Below, one piece after another: positions 12,248-25,733 of a DNA stretch of 64,000 nt. The translations under genes and the position numbers were made by a program. Below the pieces are notes generated by a model that was not told the DNA's origin, ran no database searches, and was given only the letters and a program-made list of their open reading frames with translations. This DNA comes from Elysia crispata (Eukaryota; Mollusca; Gastropoda; Plakobranchidae), in the NCBI GenBank assembly GCA_033675545.1, contig JAWDGP010006875.1, forward strand, positions 160,001-224,000. Direction: 5' to 3'. Every line of letters starts with the position of its first letter. The stretch's first letter is position 1.

Positions 12248-15200
12248 TTCTTCAAAAGCTTTGATCTTATCCTTGATACTGGACTGCCTTACAACAGCAG
12301 CATGTTGCTGTTGCTTTTGCTCTTGTTGATGCTGGTGTGACTGCTGTTCTTTCTGCTGCTTTTGTTGCTGGTGCTGTTGCTTTTGTTGATGTTGTTGCTG
12401 CTGTAGCTGTTGATGTGGTTGCTGCTGGTGTCGCTGTTGACCAGATGTGGTGCCCGGGCGTGGCCTGGGAGGGACTTCTGGCCTGTGGCTGCGAGCTGGC
12501 TGGGGCGCTTGCTGGGCTCCAAAGTGTTCGGCCGTGCGGTTCGAAGTTTCCGCATGAGGGTCGCGCACAGCCGGATAGGCAAAGATCTGCGTCCTCTGGC
12601 CAATATACTGAGCGCACAGGGATGGCATGCCCAGCTCCTCAATTCCTTTAGCTGATGACGTCACATCCGGGACAGTCTTGAACTGCTCCTGTAGGTAGTC
12701 GTGTTGAGTCAGACCTTTTACGTTCTCATACAAAGGGCTTGAACTAGCATCATGCGGTGCATGTACTATGTAAGGATCACGTGGACCTGCTTCCTCCTGG
12801 CGCCTGATGCTCTTCCTGGGCGATATCGGTGGTCTGACTGGCACAGGAGCACCGTCTGGGCTGCCTGCTGACGCGCGTGAATCGCGATTCACCGACTCTG
12901 ATATCTCCATCTTACGCTGCAGCTGAGGTGACGTTTTCAGCACACCAGAGTTGTCATACGGGCTAAAAACGCGGCACGCTGCAGCGTCATCTTCGTCAAA
13001 GTCCGTGCCAGGAGATGAGGGAGAGTGCGGTTTAGGCGGGGAAGAGTCCGAGTCTGGGGGAGTGACTGGAGACGGGAAGGCGTAGACATCCTGGTCCGGA
13101 GTTGAGCTGGGAGAGACAGACGTGGAGTCGGAGAACTCCCGCTTCACCGTCTTGGTCTCCGGGGTTGGCGGTGACTCCATTACACGGTAATGAGGCGACA
13201 CCGACTGCTCCTCACACTCTATATGAGTGATGAGCAAAGGGCTTGGTTTTGCCTTCAAATCCTTCGCTTTTTTCCTGTCTCCAGAATCTTGCCTGGGTAC
13301 AGCGTGACTAGCATCGTCTTTGTATGGACCCAGGTCTGCTGCACTGTCCATCACAATACTTGGAACAGCCATCTTACCCTGGGAATATATTTCTCCCTGT
13401 TTCTTCCCTATGGTATCTACTACTTTAGACTCTTGTCCTTTCCACGCGTTACCTTTTTGCCCAGATCCCTTTAGGGTTGTCTCCTTGAAAGCTGAAACGT
13501 TTTTCCGCTCTTCACTTTTCACAATGGATGCTTCTCTCTTCTCCCCAGGCGGCGGCGATTGTCCAACTTCAGCGTCGGGCAGCCGGCGTTTAGGCTTGGG
13601 AGGCGGCACTGGTCTTACGTCAACAACCTCTCCCTTCTTAACAATGTTCTCCATGTCTTGGGTAATTCTCTGTATCTGGTCTGTAATATCAAGCATCTCT
13701 ATATCTCTCTCACTACTGATGCTACTGCTGTTGCTGCTACTAAAACTAGAGCTGCACCCAACTGAGGAAATTGTGCTGGCTGAGGTGCTGGAAACGGTAC
13801 TAAATGTCTCTGCTTGGCTTGTGCACGAAGGAAATTGGAATTCCTGGCTAGTGTCACTTCCGTAAAGACCATCATCTGTAGCAGAATAGTCAAGGGGCGA
13901 CGTGAGAATGTTGGAATTGTCACAACTTAATCTGCTGATATCCTCAAAGTTTCCACACCTTCGGAGAGATGTTCCATATGTAAAACAAGAGGACATATCT
14001 GCTCCCTCGTCTTCTTCTTCGTCGTCGTCATCTTCTTCATGACTGTTCCTGCGGCTTCTGGGTTGACCATTGTCAGCTACAGCTTCCTCTAGCTCCTCAT
14101 TAAGTTGCTGTTTAAGTTTTTTAGCAGAAGGTGGAGGGGGTATTCGAGGAATCTCTGGGAGATCTGTGCTTGTGAGGTTCAACGGTGTCACCATTGGGCC
14201 AGCCTTGCCACGGAACTTACTTGACAAGCTAGCTTGGTCTTGATGCTGTACAGGTTTCTCCATCTCATCGACTTCTTCTTCTTCCTCTTCAGCCTCACGT
14301 GAGCGCTGCCTCTCTAGTTCCTCCATTCTTTTGGCTAGCATATCCTCTTGTTCTGCCTCCTCCACTGAAGGCGACACGTCAAGAATCGGGGAGAGATCAA
14401 TCACCGGTGACCAGTCCGTAGAAGGAGGTCTGGCCTTCTGCCGCTTGCTACCCTGCATGTCTATAGACTTGGACGCTGGGTCAGCCAGCTCGCATACCTC
14501 CTCCGGCTCGTCACTAGGTGGCGTTGCGTTGTCATAGTAACCGGGAGACACGGGTGACGAACAGCTGGAATCCTCAGAGTCCTCAGGGCTGCCAGAGAGG
14601 TTGCAAGAGGAAGTGTTTTGCTGAGTACATGGTGAAACACTTCCGGCTGTTAGAGACGTCAAAGTGTTTGTGCTGCTAGTTATGTTAGCAGCAAAAGTGG
14701 CGAGATCCATTACAGGAGCAGAATGGGGTACGCCGCAGGTGACTACAGGCTCATCTGAGTGGACCCTAGTATTCTCGAAACTGTCGATTTCTCCATCTCC
14801 AACTTGCCTGGATGAACCTTGAATTTGTTGCTGTTGATGCCCTTGTTGCTTACCATTCCTTGCAGCTGGTGGAAGGTCAAACACAAGAGCGTGCCCAGAG
14901 GTAGTCATGATGGCTGCATCTTTTATCTCCTGCGGTGACATTGGGGAAGGTCTCTGTGGAGCTTGCGAGCCGGCAACGCCGTTGTCCAGCGCTGAGCCCG
15001 ATACGTGACCTCCATACAACTCATCGAGAGAAAGCTGTCGGGATGGCGGAGATATATCTGAGTAGGTGAAGTGGGATGCTCCGCCTTTCTTCTCTTTGGG
15101 TGATAACGACCCGCGCCTCTTGCCCGGGTAGGAGTCTCGGCGGCGTGGAGAGAACGGTGGACTCTCTAATCCTTCTCGCCAACTAGGACTTCTCGGCGTC

Positions 15201-15759
15201 GGGGAGTTTACAGCGGTTCCGTCGCCAACGTCCTGCAGGTTGCCCGCATCGCCGGCTAGCTCGCCCAGCTGGCCAGGAGAGACGCTAGATTTGGCCTTGC
15301 TTTCACCCTGAGGCAAAGTGTAAGATGCCGATGACGAAGATGTCGATGAAGATGACGACGATGATGATGAAAGACATTTTCCGCCCTGCTGTTGATGGGG
15401 GCCTAATGAATTAGCGTTAGACGGCACAGTTATGTTTTTCATTTTTTTGGAATTTGATGAACTTTCTCCTGCCCCTTCTTGTCCTCCATCTGATTTTCCC
15501 TTAGAACCATCCTGGGTGTGGTCCTCCTCCTCGTCTGATGACGTGTGGCTGTGAGACCTGGTAAGGTGCAGAAAGCGTGGGCGGTGCTTGTTGCGTCTGC
15601 TGCCACGCTCATGTGACGCCATGCCTTCTCGAATATTCTCATCAGTGCTGGAACCTCCATCTGGTCTTGACCTCTCGCTGGCTAGCTCATCGAAGTCCAG
15701 GTCTGAAGTCAAATCAGAAAACTCATCAGACTCGCTCTTAGGCAGGGTGGCGCCGGGGC
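12248..15759 (-). CDS. Piccolo/Fife-type active-zone scaffold, giant exon D (Ser/Pro/Gln-rich, SH3 ligands)
   Basis: A single 3,512-nt exon. It is entered through acceptor TTCCTGCAG|GCCCCGG in phase 1 (the G left by exon C plus GC makes Gly) and left at GAA|GTGAGTAG in phase 0, giving about 1,171 codons without a stop. It is mostly disordered. There is a poly-Ser run (about 15310-15370), a DWSPVIDLSPILDVSPS motif with three SP steps (about 14362-14415), a charged coiled coil with a Glu run (about 14255-14360), an acidic Asp/Glu block (about 14000-14040), PPPKPKRRLP (about 13578-13610) and EVPPRPRP (about 12450-12475) as SH3-ligand candidates, and a Gln/His-rich stretch (about 12298-12440). 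Many SP and TP sites suggest proline-directed phosphorylation. No enzyme domain is visible. Very long low-complexity exons between the N-terminal zinc finger and the C-terminal PDZ/C2 domains are typical of Piccolo and Bassoon. Function as a presynaptic organiser is inferred from the linked zinc finger. Confidence 0.92.
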
Positions 15760-17156
15760 CTGCAGGAAGACATTACGGGATGGAACTTAAAATCGCACAA
15801 ACTGATCAAGGGAAAAAAATAAACAAGAAGCTGCTGAAGTTTGGAAACAATGTTAGCTAGATATTTCAAACTCTTCTCACTTTTCAAGGGTCTATTGGTT
15901 ATTCATGTGCATAGGTCTTCCGATTTTTACTCAAATCGCAATATAATGAATTTCAGATATGAGTTATAAAGTTTTTCACTATCTGTCAAATGCAGTTACG
16001 AAGCATGAATAGAGATTTTCTTCTTCTCTCGATATGGCCCAAACATCTATCTTTACTACGCTCGTTTTGTTAGTGACTAACAAAGGTTTTCCTGAGCCTC
16101 CTAAACTTGACATCTCGGCTGTTTCGTTCCGTGTAACCAAAACCAACTCTGTAGTCTCTCAAACTGTTTCAACATTCTTTCTAAACCGCGCACTTTAGTT
16201 TACAGCTAGATAGGTACGAAGATAAAGTGCCTCGAGAACTGATGCACTACCTTGTGGGAATCCATAGCTGCACCTTATTCGCACTAACACGATAATACGT
16301 GTTTAAAAGGATTTATTATTAAATCGGAGTTAAGAGAAATACGAAGTAATTCTCTTTAGGCTAAATAAAAACAAAACAAAACACGGCATTTAACAAACGT
16401 GATTGTATACCTAAACAATCGTGAAGAAACACTGACACTGCAAAACATGATAACAGAGAATTATTTTATTAGGTGGAAAACCTTGAGCATTTTAAAAACT
16501 CTCATGAGCTCATTTGAAACAAGCAAAAATATTACCTTCAGTTCTGACCTGTCAGTATTTTAATGCCAGTGCTACAGTATCATAATGTCTTGCATTATCA
16601 GTACTTTATCGAAAAGAGCATTTATATTTTCAGGATTCGAGGGTTATTATATATCTCACTATTAATGTCCTACCCAAAACTGAAAATACTATAGATATTT
16701 TCTATTCCATTTTTTAAGAGGCCAAAGTTAAATAAAAAAATAAAGACACAAAAAGATGATAAAGACGAAAGAACAGAGCATAAAATGGTTTAATAAAAGG
16801 CTATGGGGTAACAATCATGCCAAAAAAAATTAGAAAGAATAAATGAATGGAAGAAATAGATATACATTCAGGCAGACGGATACATAGATAGATAGGCAGA
16901 TAGATAGTTAAAGAGACAGATATTGAGAAAAATCGATATAAAAATATAGAGTAAAAAGTCAGAGAGAGAGAATAAATGTTGAGACACTCAAAGGTACAAT
17001 TATAAAGGGAAAGACATGCAGAGGGTACCTAGAGAAAGACGAGCTGAGGAGTGAGAGAGGATGTAAACAAGACAACGACCGAGGGAGAGTTACCAAAGAT
17101 AGTAGGGAGAGGCAATGTACTGAGCAATATAAAAAATGAAGGAGAAAGCGACAGAA

Positions 17157-17291
<135 letters not shown>

Positions 17292-20200
17292 GAGGGCGAG
17301 TAAAGAAAAGAAAAAAAAACGTCAATTAAAAACGGCTTATTTGTGAAGCCTAATCTCCCACGTTTAAAGATACCAATTTAAATATATATTCTAAATTTAT
17401 GCCAATTAGTCGCATTTGTACATGATGCCAATAACATAAATTATTGTCATAACGATTTCCTCTACGTCCTAAAGTCCTAATGCCTTAGATCGTTCTTTGA
17501 TCTTCTCTAAAGACACTTCCCACAACGAATTGCGTATGTGTGTATGAAAGAGCAGGGAGAAACTTAAAGACGACAAGCAAATAATCAATATTGGAAGCAA
17601 CTTTGAGCTAGATTGAAAAGAGATTGCAGCCTTTAGCTAAACATTTCATCTGGCCAAAAGCGTACACGTAAAATCTATTACTTCAGCAAATCAGCGGCCC
17701 AATGAGAAAAATGAACAAAAATTCTTCAACATAAAGGTATTCCGATCATTCCGATGAAGCTCAAGCGAGCACAATGAAGCTTTCTACTTTATCCATCCCA
17801 ATTAATGCTAGAACAATCTTTTTGATTGTCACCAGATAATTGATTTTGTGGCAGGAATCATCAAGATCATGCAAATTCTGCCAAGAAATTTTGAGTACTG
17901 TACATTCATTACTTTCTTTTCCCTAGTTTTTTGTAAAGAAAATTTTTGCAATCAAAATAATTAGTTGACAAGTAAGTATCGGCTTCTTTTTATCCAATAT
18001 GCGTAAGGGAAATAACAAATTCTGTACTTTCCTAATAGATTCAAAAAATTATTTAGATGCTTATTGGAGGTCTATGAATAAGGGAAAATCAGCTTGTTCT
18101 CTATTTTTTATCTTTATCTAAAGATTCTTTCGAACTATTACAAAAATCACCTATAAGTTGTCTTATGTGAGTTCATGTCTGCTCATTTATTTGAATCTAC
18201 ATCATAATGAATTATGAAAAAGATCTACTAAAATATTATTTTGAAATAACAAATAGTTTCTCTTACTAGTAAGACTATGTGGTATTTTGTTTTCACAACA
18301 TTAAGAAGTTTAAATTCATAACCACCTGTGTATTTTGCAGTTTATCAGCTCTCCAATCATTTTATTCAGGAAATTTCTAAACAGATCTCTAAAATATAAA
18401 GTTGGCTACGAGGATAATATAGTTCTGATTCTAAAGAACCTGTCTAATTCTTCTAAAAACGATTTAGACTTAGAAGCGCAATAATTAGTAACAATGAGTT
18501 TGCGAGGAGAATCAAGATCTGTTTTATGATATCACACTTGCTTAGCCTAACTCACAAAACACAGTTAATCAAGAAGATCTGGGCAGAGGGTAAAAATTAA
18601 AATAAAAGCCTCTAACAGGTCTATTTAAGCTACATTGGTCAAAAGGCTGCGACAGAACTTTGACTCATATTTTTAGACCATACTCAAGACAAAAAAAAAA
18701 AAGAAAAAAGCTGTGTTTGAGTACATCATACGAAGCATCATCAAAGTACTTCAAGCTCAATGACGACTTAAAACAAACAGGTCAAAAGAAATGAATTGAA
18801 ACGATTCTGAAAATTGAAAAAAAAAAAAAAACAATTTTGAGCTCTAGCATCTAATATTTCCGAGTTCAACCCTTTAGCAGAACTCATCACTGACTACATT
18901 GCTAGACTTTAACTATTTCTCTATAAGAACTGCATGTCATAAAAGAAGAAGGCAATATTCTTTGTCACATTATTAAACAACTAAATCGCTTGCGATCTAG
19001 CCTCTCTGGAATTTTTTATCCAGTATGCGGCCTGAGTTTCACAGTTAATGTTAGATTAAAAGAAAATGATAAAGTGATATTAACTATGTTTCTACATAAT
19101 ATGAGAGCGACAAAAGCCAAGCTTTAACACATCTAATGCCGCCATCACACCGTGAGTTCCACTCATATCATGACATCAATTCCGGACAAGACTACTCGAA
19201 GTCGTTACATCTTTTAATCGACTTGGGTCTCTCTTGCTGTTAAAGCTACGGTAAGATATTTCGGGTATTTATGAACCAGTAACTTAGCGTTGTTTTGGAG
19301 AAGTGACATGACGACATAAATATTCCCCCTATTACACTGAAAATAATTCTCAGTCACAAACACATGTTCTGGACGGGAGCCAATCGTCATCAAGGGGAGA
19401 TGATTTAACAACTAGGTGAAAGCAAAAGACAGTTGGAGTCTCATCCATTTTCCTTTACTTTCTAATCCATGATTAAGGTTCTTGAAATCATTCATAATCC
19501 TACGCTAGGTTGCTTTAAAGCAAAAGATGGCCACTTTACCTTCTTCAAAGCAATTAACGCAGCTTAACAATGTTATTGATCCACGACTGGTCATATTATA
19601 GAAGTTAAACGATATTGGAAAAAAAAAAATTAGAAACACCTTTAAGCCCATGCGAAACTTTCTGAACTGAATCTAAAGATGTGGAATCTTCCAAAGCAAA
19701 AAGGACATATGATACAAGAATGTAGAATGTAACTTTGCAAGAATAAAAGGTATCTCAAAAGTACTCTTTGAAAAATAACGCGAGGATTTAGCTAAGCCAT
19801 GACAATTAAAAACGGGTTGCATATGATTTACTCACTAGTGTAGTCTAATCCACCACTGATTGATGGAAATCAGTTTGAGCATGTGTCTATTATCTATGCC
19901 AATTAGCCGCATTTTAGTCTCATGCCAGTCAAATTATCGATCGCCATTCTTGATACAGAACACCAAATAAGGAATACCGATAGCTGCAATGGTCATAAAA
20001 TAAGCAGAACCTGATAAAAAGCGAGAGGGTTTGAGGTGAATATTGGCGGAGGTGAAAACTCTCTGATCCTCAAACACGGAGGAAGATAGAAACACAATAG
20101 ACTCTATTCTAAAATTAGTTTTCTTTTTGTGGCCTGACAGTAGATCCCTGTGCATCCTCTACAAGTCATGAGGATGTTTTTGTGTCAATGAACTTAGAGC

Positions 20201-22032
20201 TGCGCCATACTTTTGTGCATTCGCAAATTTAGTTAGATAAAAAAAAAAAAAAGAAACAACCAACAAACAACTCTGTCTTTTTAAGAAAATAAGAAATTGA
20301 TTGAAAGATTCATACTGATCAGCTTTCTAAACAACCCTATAACCATAAATCCACAAATTACTTTCAACCAAAGAGGGACGGACTCCTTTAAGAACTCACA
20401 GAAGTTTAATGTTGGGCAGCAGAGAGTGCATAGTTCTAGATTTGCAAATGAATCAAATTGTTTTATCTGATGTTACTTGCCCTTCTGACTTTAGAATTGA
20501 GGCGACGATAAAAATGGTTATTATTGTGTATCTGTGAATCAGTAAGCGATAAAAAAGAAAAGAATCTACGAAGTTATGAAAATTAAGGCAAATAAAAAGG
20601 TAGGAAGATAGATGAAGAAAGATGAGAGATAAAGACATAGTTATAGAGACAAGACATAGTCAGAAATAAAAAGAAAGAAGCAGAGATATAGACGTATACA
20701 AAATAGATAGTTACAGAGAAAAAGATCGACAACAACACATTCAGCAATGAGGCAAAGAGAGACGAATGGAAAAAGAAAGAGAAAACAAGGAAAAGAGAGA
20801 AAGAAATGAAGTCAGGATTAAGGACGACTTATAATAAATTATCCGAAAAAAACTCGAAAAAGAATAGAAGAGGAAGATTTAGGCAAAAGAAAGAAAATTA
20901 AAGGAAGCCGATAAAGGGGCATCCTAAAAAAAATGGACAGTCGACACAGGTGGTTAGGTAGGTGGACCAATCTATCTGTCTATCTATCTATTTATCTATC
21001 TATCTACATATATTTAGAAATTTAGTTAGATGGATTTGTTGATCGTCGATAAATGGATAGGTAGGTAATTCGTTAGACAGATATATGTTTATCATAACTG
21101 ATAAGGGCAGAGAAACGAGTGATACTTGCTTCATTAATTTTGTTGGCAGAAAGGTACCGGGTACGAGTTGCATTCTAGAGTTATCTTTCACAAATTAAAA
21201 TAATCTAGGCAAATTGAAATATATAATCGAATGTCGGTGTAATAACGTTTTATCCTGTTAAAAAATTTCCGATAACACCCTTAACGGTAGTAAATTAACG
21301 TTGATAGGAAGGTTATCTCAACAGTTTGATACCAAATGGCCAAGGAAATAGAGCTGTAAACAAGCGAAAGTAATTCTCAAGATTTCATCCAGATGTGGTC
21401 TTTAAATGATCAGTCCTATTGGTTGGATTTCCCTCCTGCTTTGCACCGTCGTTTCAAACAGTTAAAAATTGAGTGAGAGGCACAAATCTTGAACAATCCA
21501 GTAAAACACCATCAGCTTGCAGTAAAGCACCATACACTTGTTAAAGTCTACGGTTGACAAGGACAGCGGTAAAACTTTCGACATCTCCATTGAGGACAGC
21601 AGCACACAGTATTCTGACGAATAATCTTAGCAAGAAGAAAATGTTCGTCATGAGAGTTCATCACTTTCTGACTGAAAATGCCAGATGCATTTTCGACTAT
21701 ATAACAAACAAAAGAAATACTTGCTGACCAGGATCGTTACAGTCTATGGAAATATTCTTGAGATTCCGGGTAAGAAAGACTGTTGGTGAAAAGATGAGGT
21801 TTCGATATGGCTCGACATGAAAGCAAGGCTCCCTGAACAAAATAAATACTACTTTTTCCGAAGAGGTCTTATGTACCTCCCTATATCTTCCTGCATCACA
21901 TTTAATACAGTTTAATACCCTAAGAATAAAAGTAACTGGATTTCAGTGGCCAAAGCCATAGTTAAAAAATTTTGACAAAGAGGTTGGACGAAAAGAAAAT
22001 GTTTGCCAAACGGGTGCCTCATATGTAAATGA

Positions 22033-22140
22033 TTTTCAAAGATAATACCAGACCAGGTGAGCTCACGACAATACAACCACGTAATATATTTTCAAAGATA
22101 ATACCAGATCAGGTGAGCTCACGACAATACAACCACGTAA
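22033..22140. repeat. 52-bp direct duplication, period 56
   Basis: Copies at 22033-22084 and 22089-22140 differ by one base (GACCAGG versus GATCAGG) and are separated by four bases. Each contains GGTGAGCTCACGAC. High identity implies a young duplication. Confidence 0.95.
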
Positions 22141-22328
22141 GCGAGGATATTTGCTGGGCTGGGCAAATAGAAGGCTACCAGAATGGCGAGGAGGGAATAT
22201 GGCCCAATCAAAAATGAAATCGGTGGAAACTACCCATTTTTTTCCGACGAATATTTGTTATTCGCTATCCTGATTCTTTCACCTTGACAGTATTATTAAT
22301 GTAAATATAACAATTCTTTCAAGAACAA

Positions 22329-22544
22329 TTGGGGTCGGCCATAAGAGAGAAAAGACCTAGAAAGCTTGACTGTGAGTTTCTGTGCCATATTGACCGTGTC
22401 CCTGTCTATAGCACAAAGGTGGTGGTTGAACTGCTTGCTTCCTATCCCACAGAGCTGTCGAGGTATACCCGTTATTCCCTCGATCTGGCTCCATGCAACT
22501 TCCACCTTGTCTCTAAAATAAAGACTCAGCACGCAAACATTTGA
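22329..22544 (+). pseudogene. Mariner-family transposase fragment, catalytic Asp lost
   Basis: The frame includes IDRVPVYSTKVVVELLA followed by YSLDLAPCNFHLVSKIK. This matches the mariner (IS630/Tc1 superfamily) region that normally reads HDNAP...YSPDLAPCDFHLFPKLK. The second catalytic Asp is kept in IDRVP. Counting 34 residues further, the third catalytic Asp position (the D of PCD) is Asn here, so the fragment is DD34N and would be inactive. Only about 70 codons near the C-terminal part of the catalytic domain are readable, and I cannot find the first Asp, the DNA-binding region or terminal repeats nearby. It is on the opposite strand to the host gene, inside its intron, and is a dead insertion. 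Confidence 0.75.
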
Positions 22545-23378
22545 GTCATGAGTTGCCACAGTACCGATATGTATGTTCTAAGTGTTTGAACATAGAGTCA
22601 CATCTATACGTTTTTGGCAACCGGTTAAGCAGAATGCAGAAATGATTAGATGCTGACAACTTTTATGTCGAGTGTTATAGTATTGAAGACATAATATATA
22701 TGTCACGCCAAGTTTCGTCCTTAGATGATCTTTGGCTCGGAAGAACGAAAGAGGGAAAGATAAAGCTGGAGTGCATATTTTAAACAAAAAAGACAATTTT
22801 TTTCTCTAATGAGAGCGAAACCGATAGCTACATAACTAAATCGATTGAGGCGGAAACCATGGTTTATCTATAGGCGTATGGAAAAAAAAGTCAAAGACAG
22901 CTTAACAGTGAAAGGGTCAAAAGGAATGGTACATAAACGGGGAAAGTGTTTGTTTAGATGGAAGGACAGATACACCAAAGAGAAAAAAACTATTGGTGCT
23001 ACACTAGAATGCTCGTACTCTCATATATTCAAAATAATAGACCAGCCATGACAGAATCTTTCAAAACCAAACCACCAGCGGTTAATTTTTTAAAAAACAT
23101 CATAAAAAAGGTGATACTATGTGAGAGTGGGCGCGAGGCGACATCAGGACAAGTGAGAGCATATCAAGGAAGCTACAAGTCTAGGTACAAATCTAAGCTA
23201 TTAAAATAGTAGCATGCGGGTGAGACGTGCGAGTGAAACATGCAGAATAGAATGAGTATAATCACCGCAAGGTCCCATCATGTACATCAAGATGCCTGCA
23301 TGAAGTGGTGGAAGGTGGTGGAGGGGGTGGTGGAAGTGGAATGGTATCAGGATGTGCCGAAATAAATGTAATAGTAAT

Positions 23379-23380
<2 letters not shown>

Positions 23381-23453
<73 letters not shown>

Positions 23454-23460
23454 TAAAAAA

Positions 23461-23544
<84 letters not shown>
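23381..23544. repeat. (AAT)n microsatellite
   Basis: ATA/AAT trinucleotides, interrupted once by an A-run near 23451-23462. Poly-Ile, poly-Asn and poly-Tyr translations are artefacts. Confidence 0.97.
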
Positions 23545-23545
<1 letters not shown>

Positions 23546-25070
23546 GTAATGATACTGAAAACAAACAATGCAATGCATAAATGAGAGCAAGGCGGTGTAA
23601 AGTACAAAGAAAACAGGCTTTCATTTAGTTAAAAAAAAAAAATCAAATCACAGCACACGAATCATGATACTAATGTTGCAAAAATATTAAAATGCACGCT
23701 CTAAACGGAAACAATAGTTTCTAATTTCTAATATCTTAGTAAGCTAGATCTAGCCATATCTGAGAAAGTGTGCTCAAATTCTACTGAGTCCTGTGGGTTT
23801 GCAATGGATAGAGCGAAGTGCCATTTCTACAAGATTTCTAGGTTAAAGAAAGTGGATTCATTTCCTGAGTTCTCAAAAATCATTAGAGACCCATTCAAAA
23901 ATATAACAAACTCAGAAATAGGTCCAAATAGGTCAAATTTCTTTTTTTTTTTTTTTCAACTAAAGGTATAGACAAGTTGGTGAGTAATTCACCTATAAAG
24001 TCTTCGATGATATGGTTGGAGAAATATGTAGAGATAAAGAAGTGAGCATAATACACAGTACATTCAAAATAGACCAACGCTGATTGTTCAAAGGATATTT
24101 CGAAATACGAAATAAGGAAAGACGATAAGAAAAAAGGAACTGAAAAGAATGCGGTTAGTATGCACCACCCACCTGCCTGTCGAAGCTTTCAATTCTTCTA
24201 TGTCTACTCCCCCCTCATACATTCTGCACGAACGGTAAATAAGGAGCTGATCTGTGCCATATAACGCTTTCTATCATTAATTCTAGTATTAGCGCTATAG
24301 CAACCTCCAATAAGACCAAGACGCATGTTTTAAAAATAAAACTGAGGCGATTTCGCTGTTAAGGGGCGATAAACATAAATTGTTTAGGAACAATTACAAA
24401 TCGTTTCAATGACACTTTCTCCCTGTCCAGACATTTCTAGACTTCTTCACATTAGAGCTTGCCTGAAACCTCATTAGCTTTCATCTTTTTTAATGATGGA
24501 AATTTTTTTTCACTGCGCAACTTTTCTTGTGATCTGGTCGTTCTCTTGATTGGAAGAATCTTGCCACAGAACATGGAAATAAAAATGAGACAGGACTAAG
24601 ACGCCATACAACAACCAGTCCTAACGCTGTTTTATTCACCCTCTACCTTACCACCTCACCCTCTCCCACTAAAAAGACGCTAAATCAATGCTATGCTCAA
24701 CGGATGATTTTTTTTTCAATTCATTCTCATAATAATTCTTCTAAATGGTACGCAACTGTTATTAACACACCGACAAAATAAAAAAAAAAGAAAAAAAACT
24801 TTCAGTGAAGGGAAAAAAAAAGCAAGGTGAGAGAGATAAAACATGGGGAATAATTAAAAATGTTTATTTCGCTGTCGATGAATAAAAGATGTACTAAGAC
24901 AGAGGGCTTCATGTCATTTAAGGCCCTGATCTGCGTCCTATAGATCACATCTCTCTGGTTTCTACTTTATTTTCTCTTTACAAATAGCATATGAGACTTC
25001 TATCCCACAAAGTAAGTGTTCAACTACATGTGCAATTCATTACACCTACATTTTCAAGTCTTTCACATAC

Positions 25071-25261
25071 CTTTCATCCTATTCTGCTCGTAGACGTGTT
25101 TGGCCAGTTCCGAGTTGCTGCTGGAGGCCGCCGAGAGCCCCGACAGGGAGGAGCTTACAAGGTCAAGGCCGAGGCCACTGTCTGTCCCGCCCACACCGAC
25201 CCCGCAGCGAGCTCCGGTGCTGGAATGTTTGGTGCTGTCTAGTGCGGAGTCACTCTCTTCT
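25071..25261 (-). CDS. Piccolo/Fife-type active-zone scaffold, exon C
   Basis: A 191-nt exon with acceptor TTCCTGCCTCCAG|AGAAGAG and donor GATGAAAG|GTATGTG. Its first base completes an Arg codon begun by exon B2, and its last G is completed by exon D (phase 1). The other two frames hit stops within seven codons, so the phase is decided by the sequence. It encodes a Ser/Gly-rich linker from EESDSALDSTKHSS to AKHVYEQNRMK, with no recognisable domain. It lies 473 bases downstream of exon B2 in gene order. Confidence 0.85.
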
Positions 25262-25733
25262 CTGGAGGCAGGAAGGCGTGAGAGATACGGATTTATAGGA
25301 AAACAAAACGGTTTGAGAAGTCTTATAAAGCTGTTTATAACTGAAGAGAATTTTTTTTTCATTTGCAGAGCATTTCAGAATGGAAATCAAAGGCAGAAAA
25401 AAAGACAATTTGCGCTGCAATATTATCAAATTATATAGAAAATTGAGAGAAATAATATTCTACCGTTTTCATCTTCTTTTTTTTCTCCCTATTTATCCTC
25501 GATTTATTTAACCCCCCCCCCCCCCCAAACACATACACACAAATCTCCACCGTTCTCTTTTGACGCCCCTATTCTTGTCCCTTTCATTTCTATGTTTCCT
25601 CTCCTTCCTTTCCTTCTTTTCAGCCTTTCCACGTTTCTGTCTGCCCATCATTCTCGTCTCCTCCTCTTCCTCTTTTTTCCCTTCCTATTGTAAATGTTTA
25701 AGTGAGGCTTCCTCCCGTATCATCTCTACTGAC
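25262..25733 (-). other. Intron B2-C, 472 nt
   Basis: The shortest intron seen, phase 2, with donor GAG|GTCAGTAG and acceptor CTGCCTCCAG. It contains a C15 run on the plus strand (25512-25526), which is G15 in the transcript. Confidence 0.82.
25512..25526. repeat. C15 homopolymer (G15 in the sense RNA)
   Basis: Fifteen consecutive C on the plus strand followed by A-rich and CA-rich sequence. It is a potential G-quadruplex in the transcript and is prone to sequencing length error. Confidence 0.9.
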
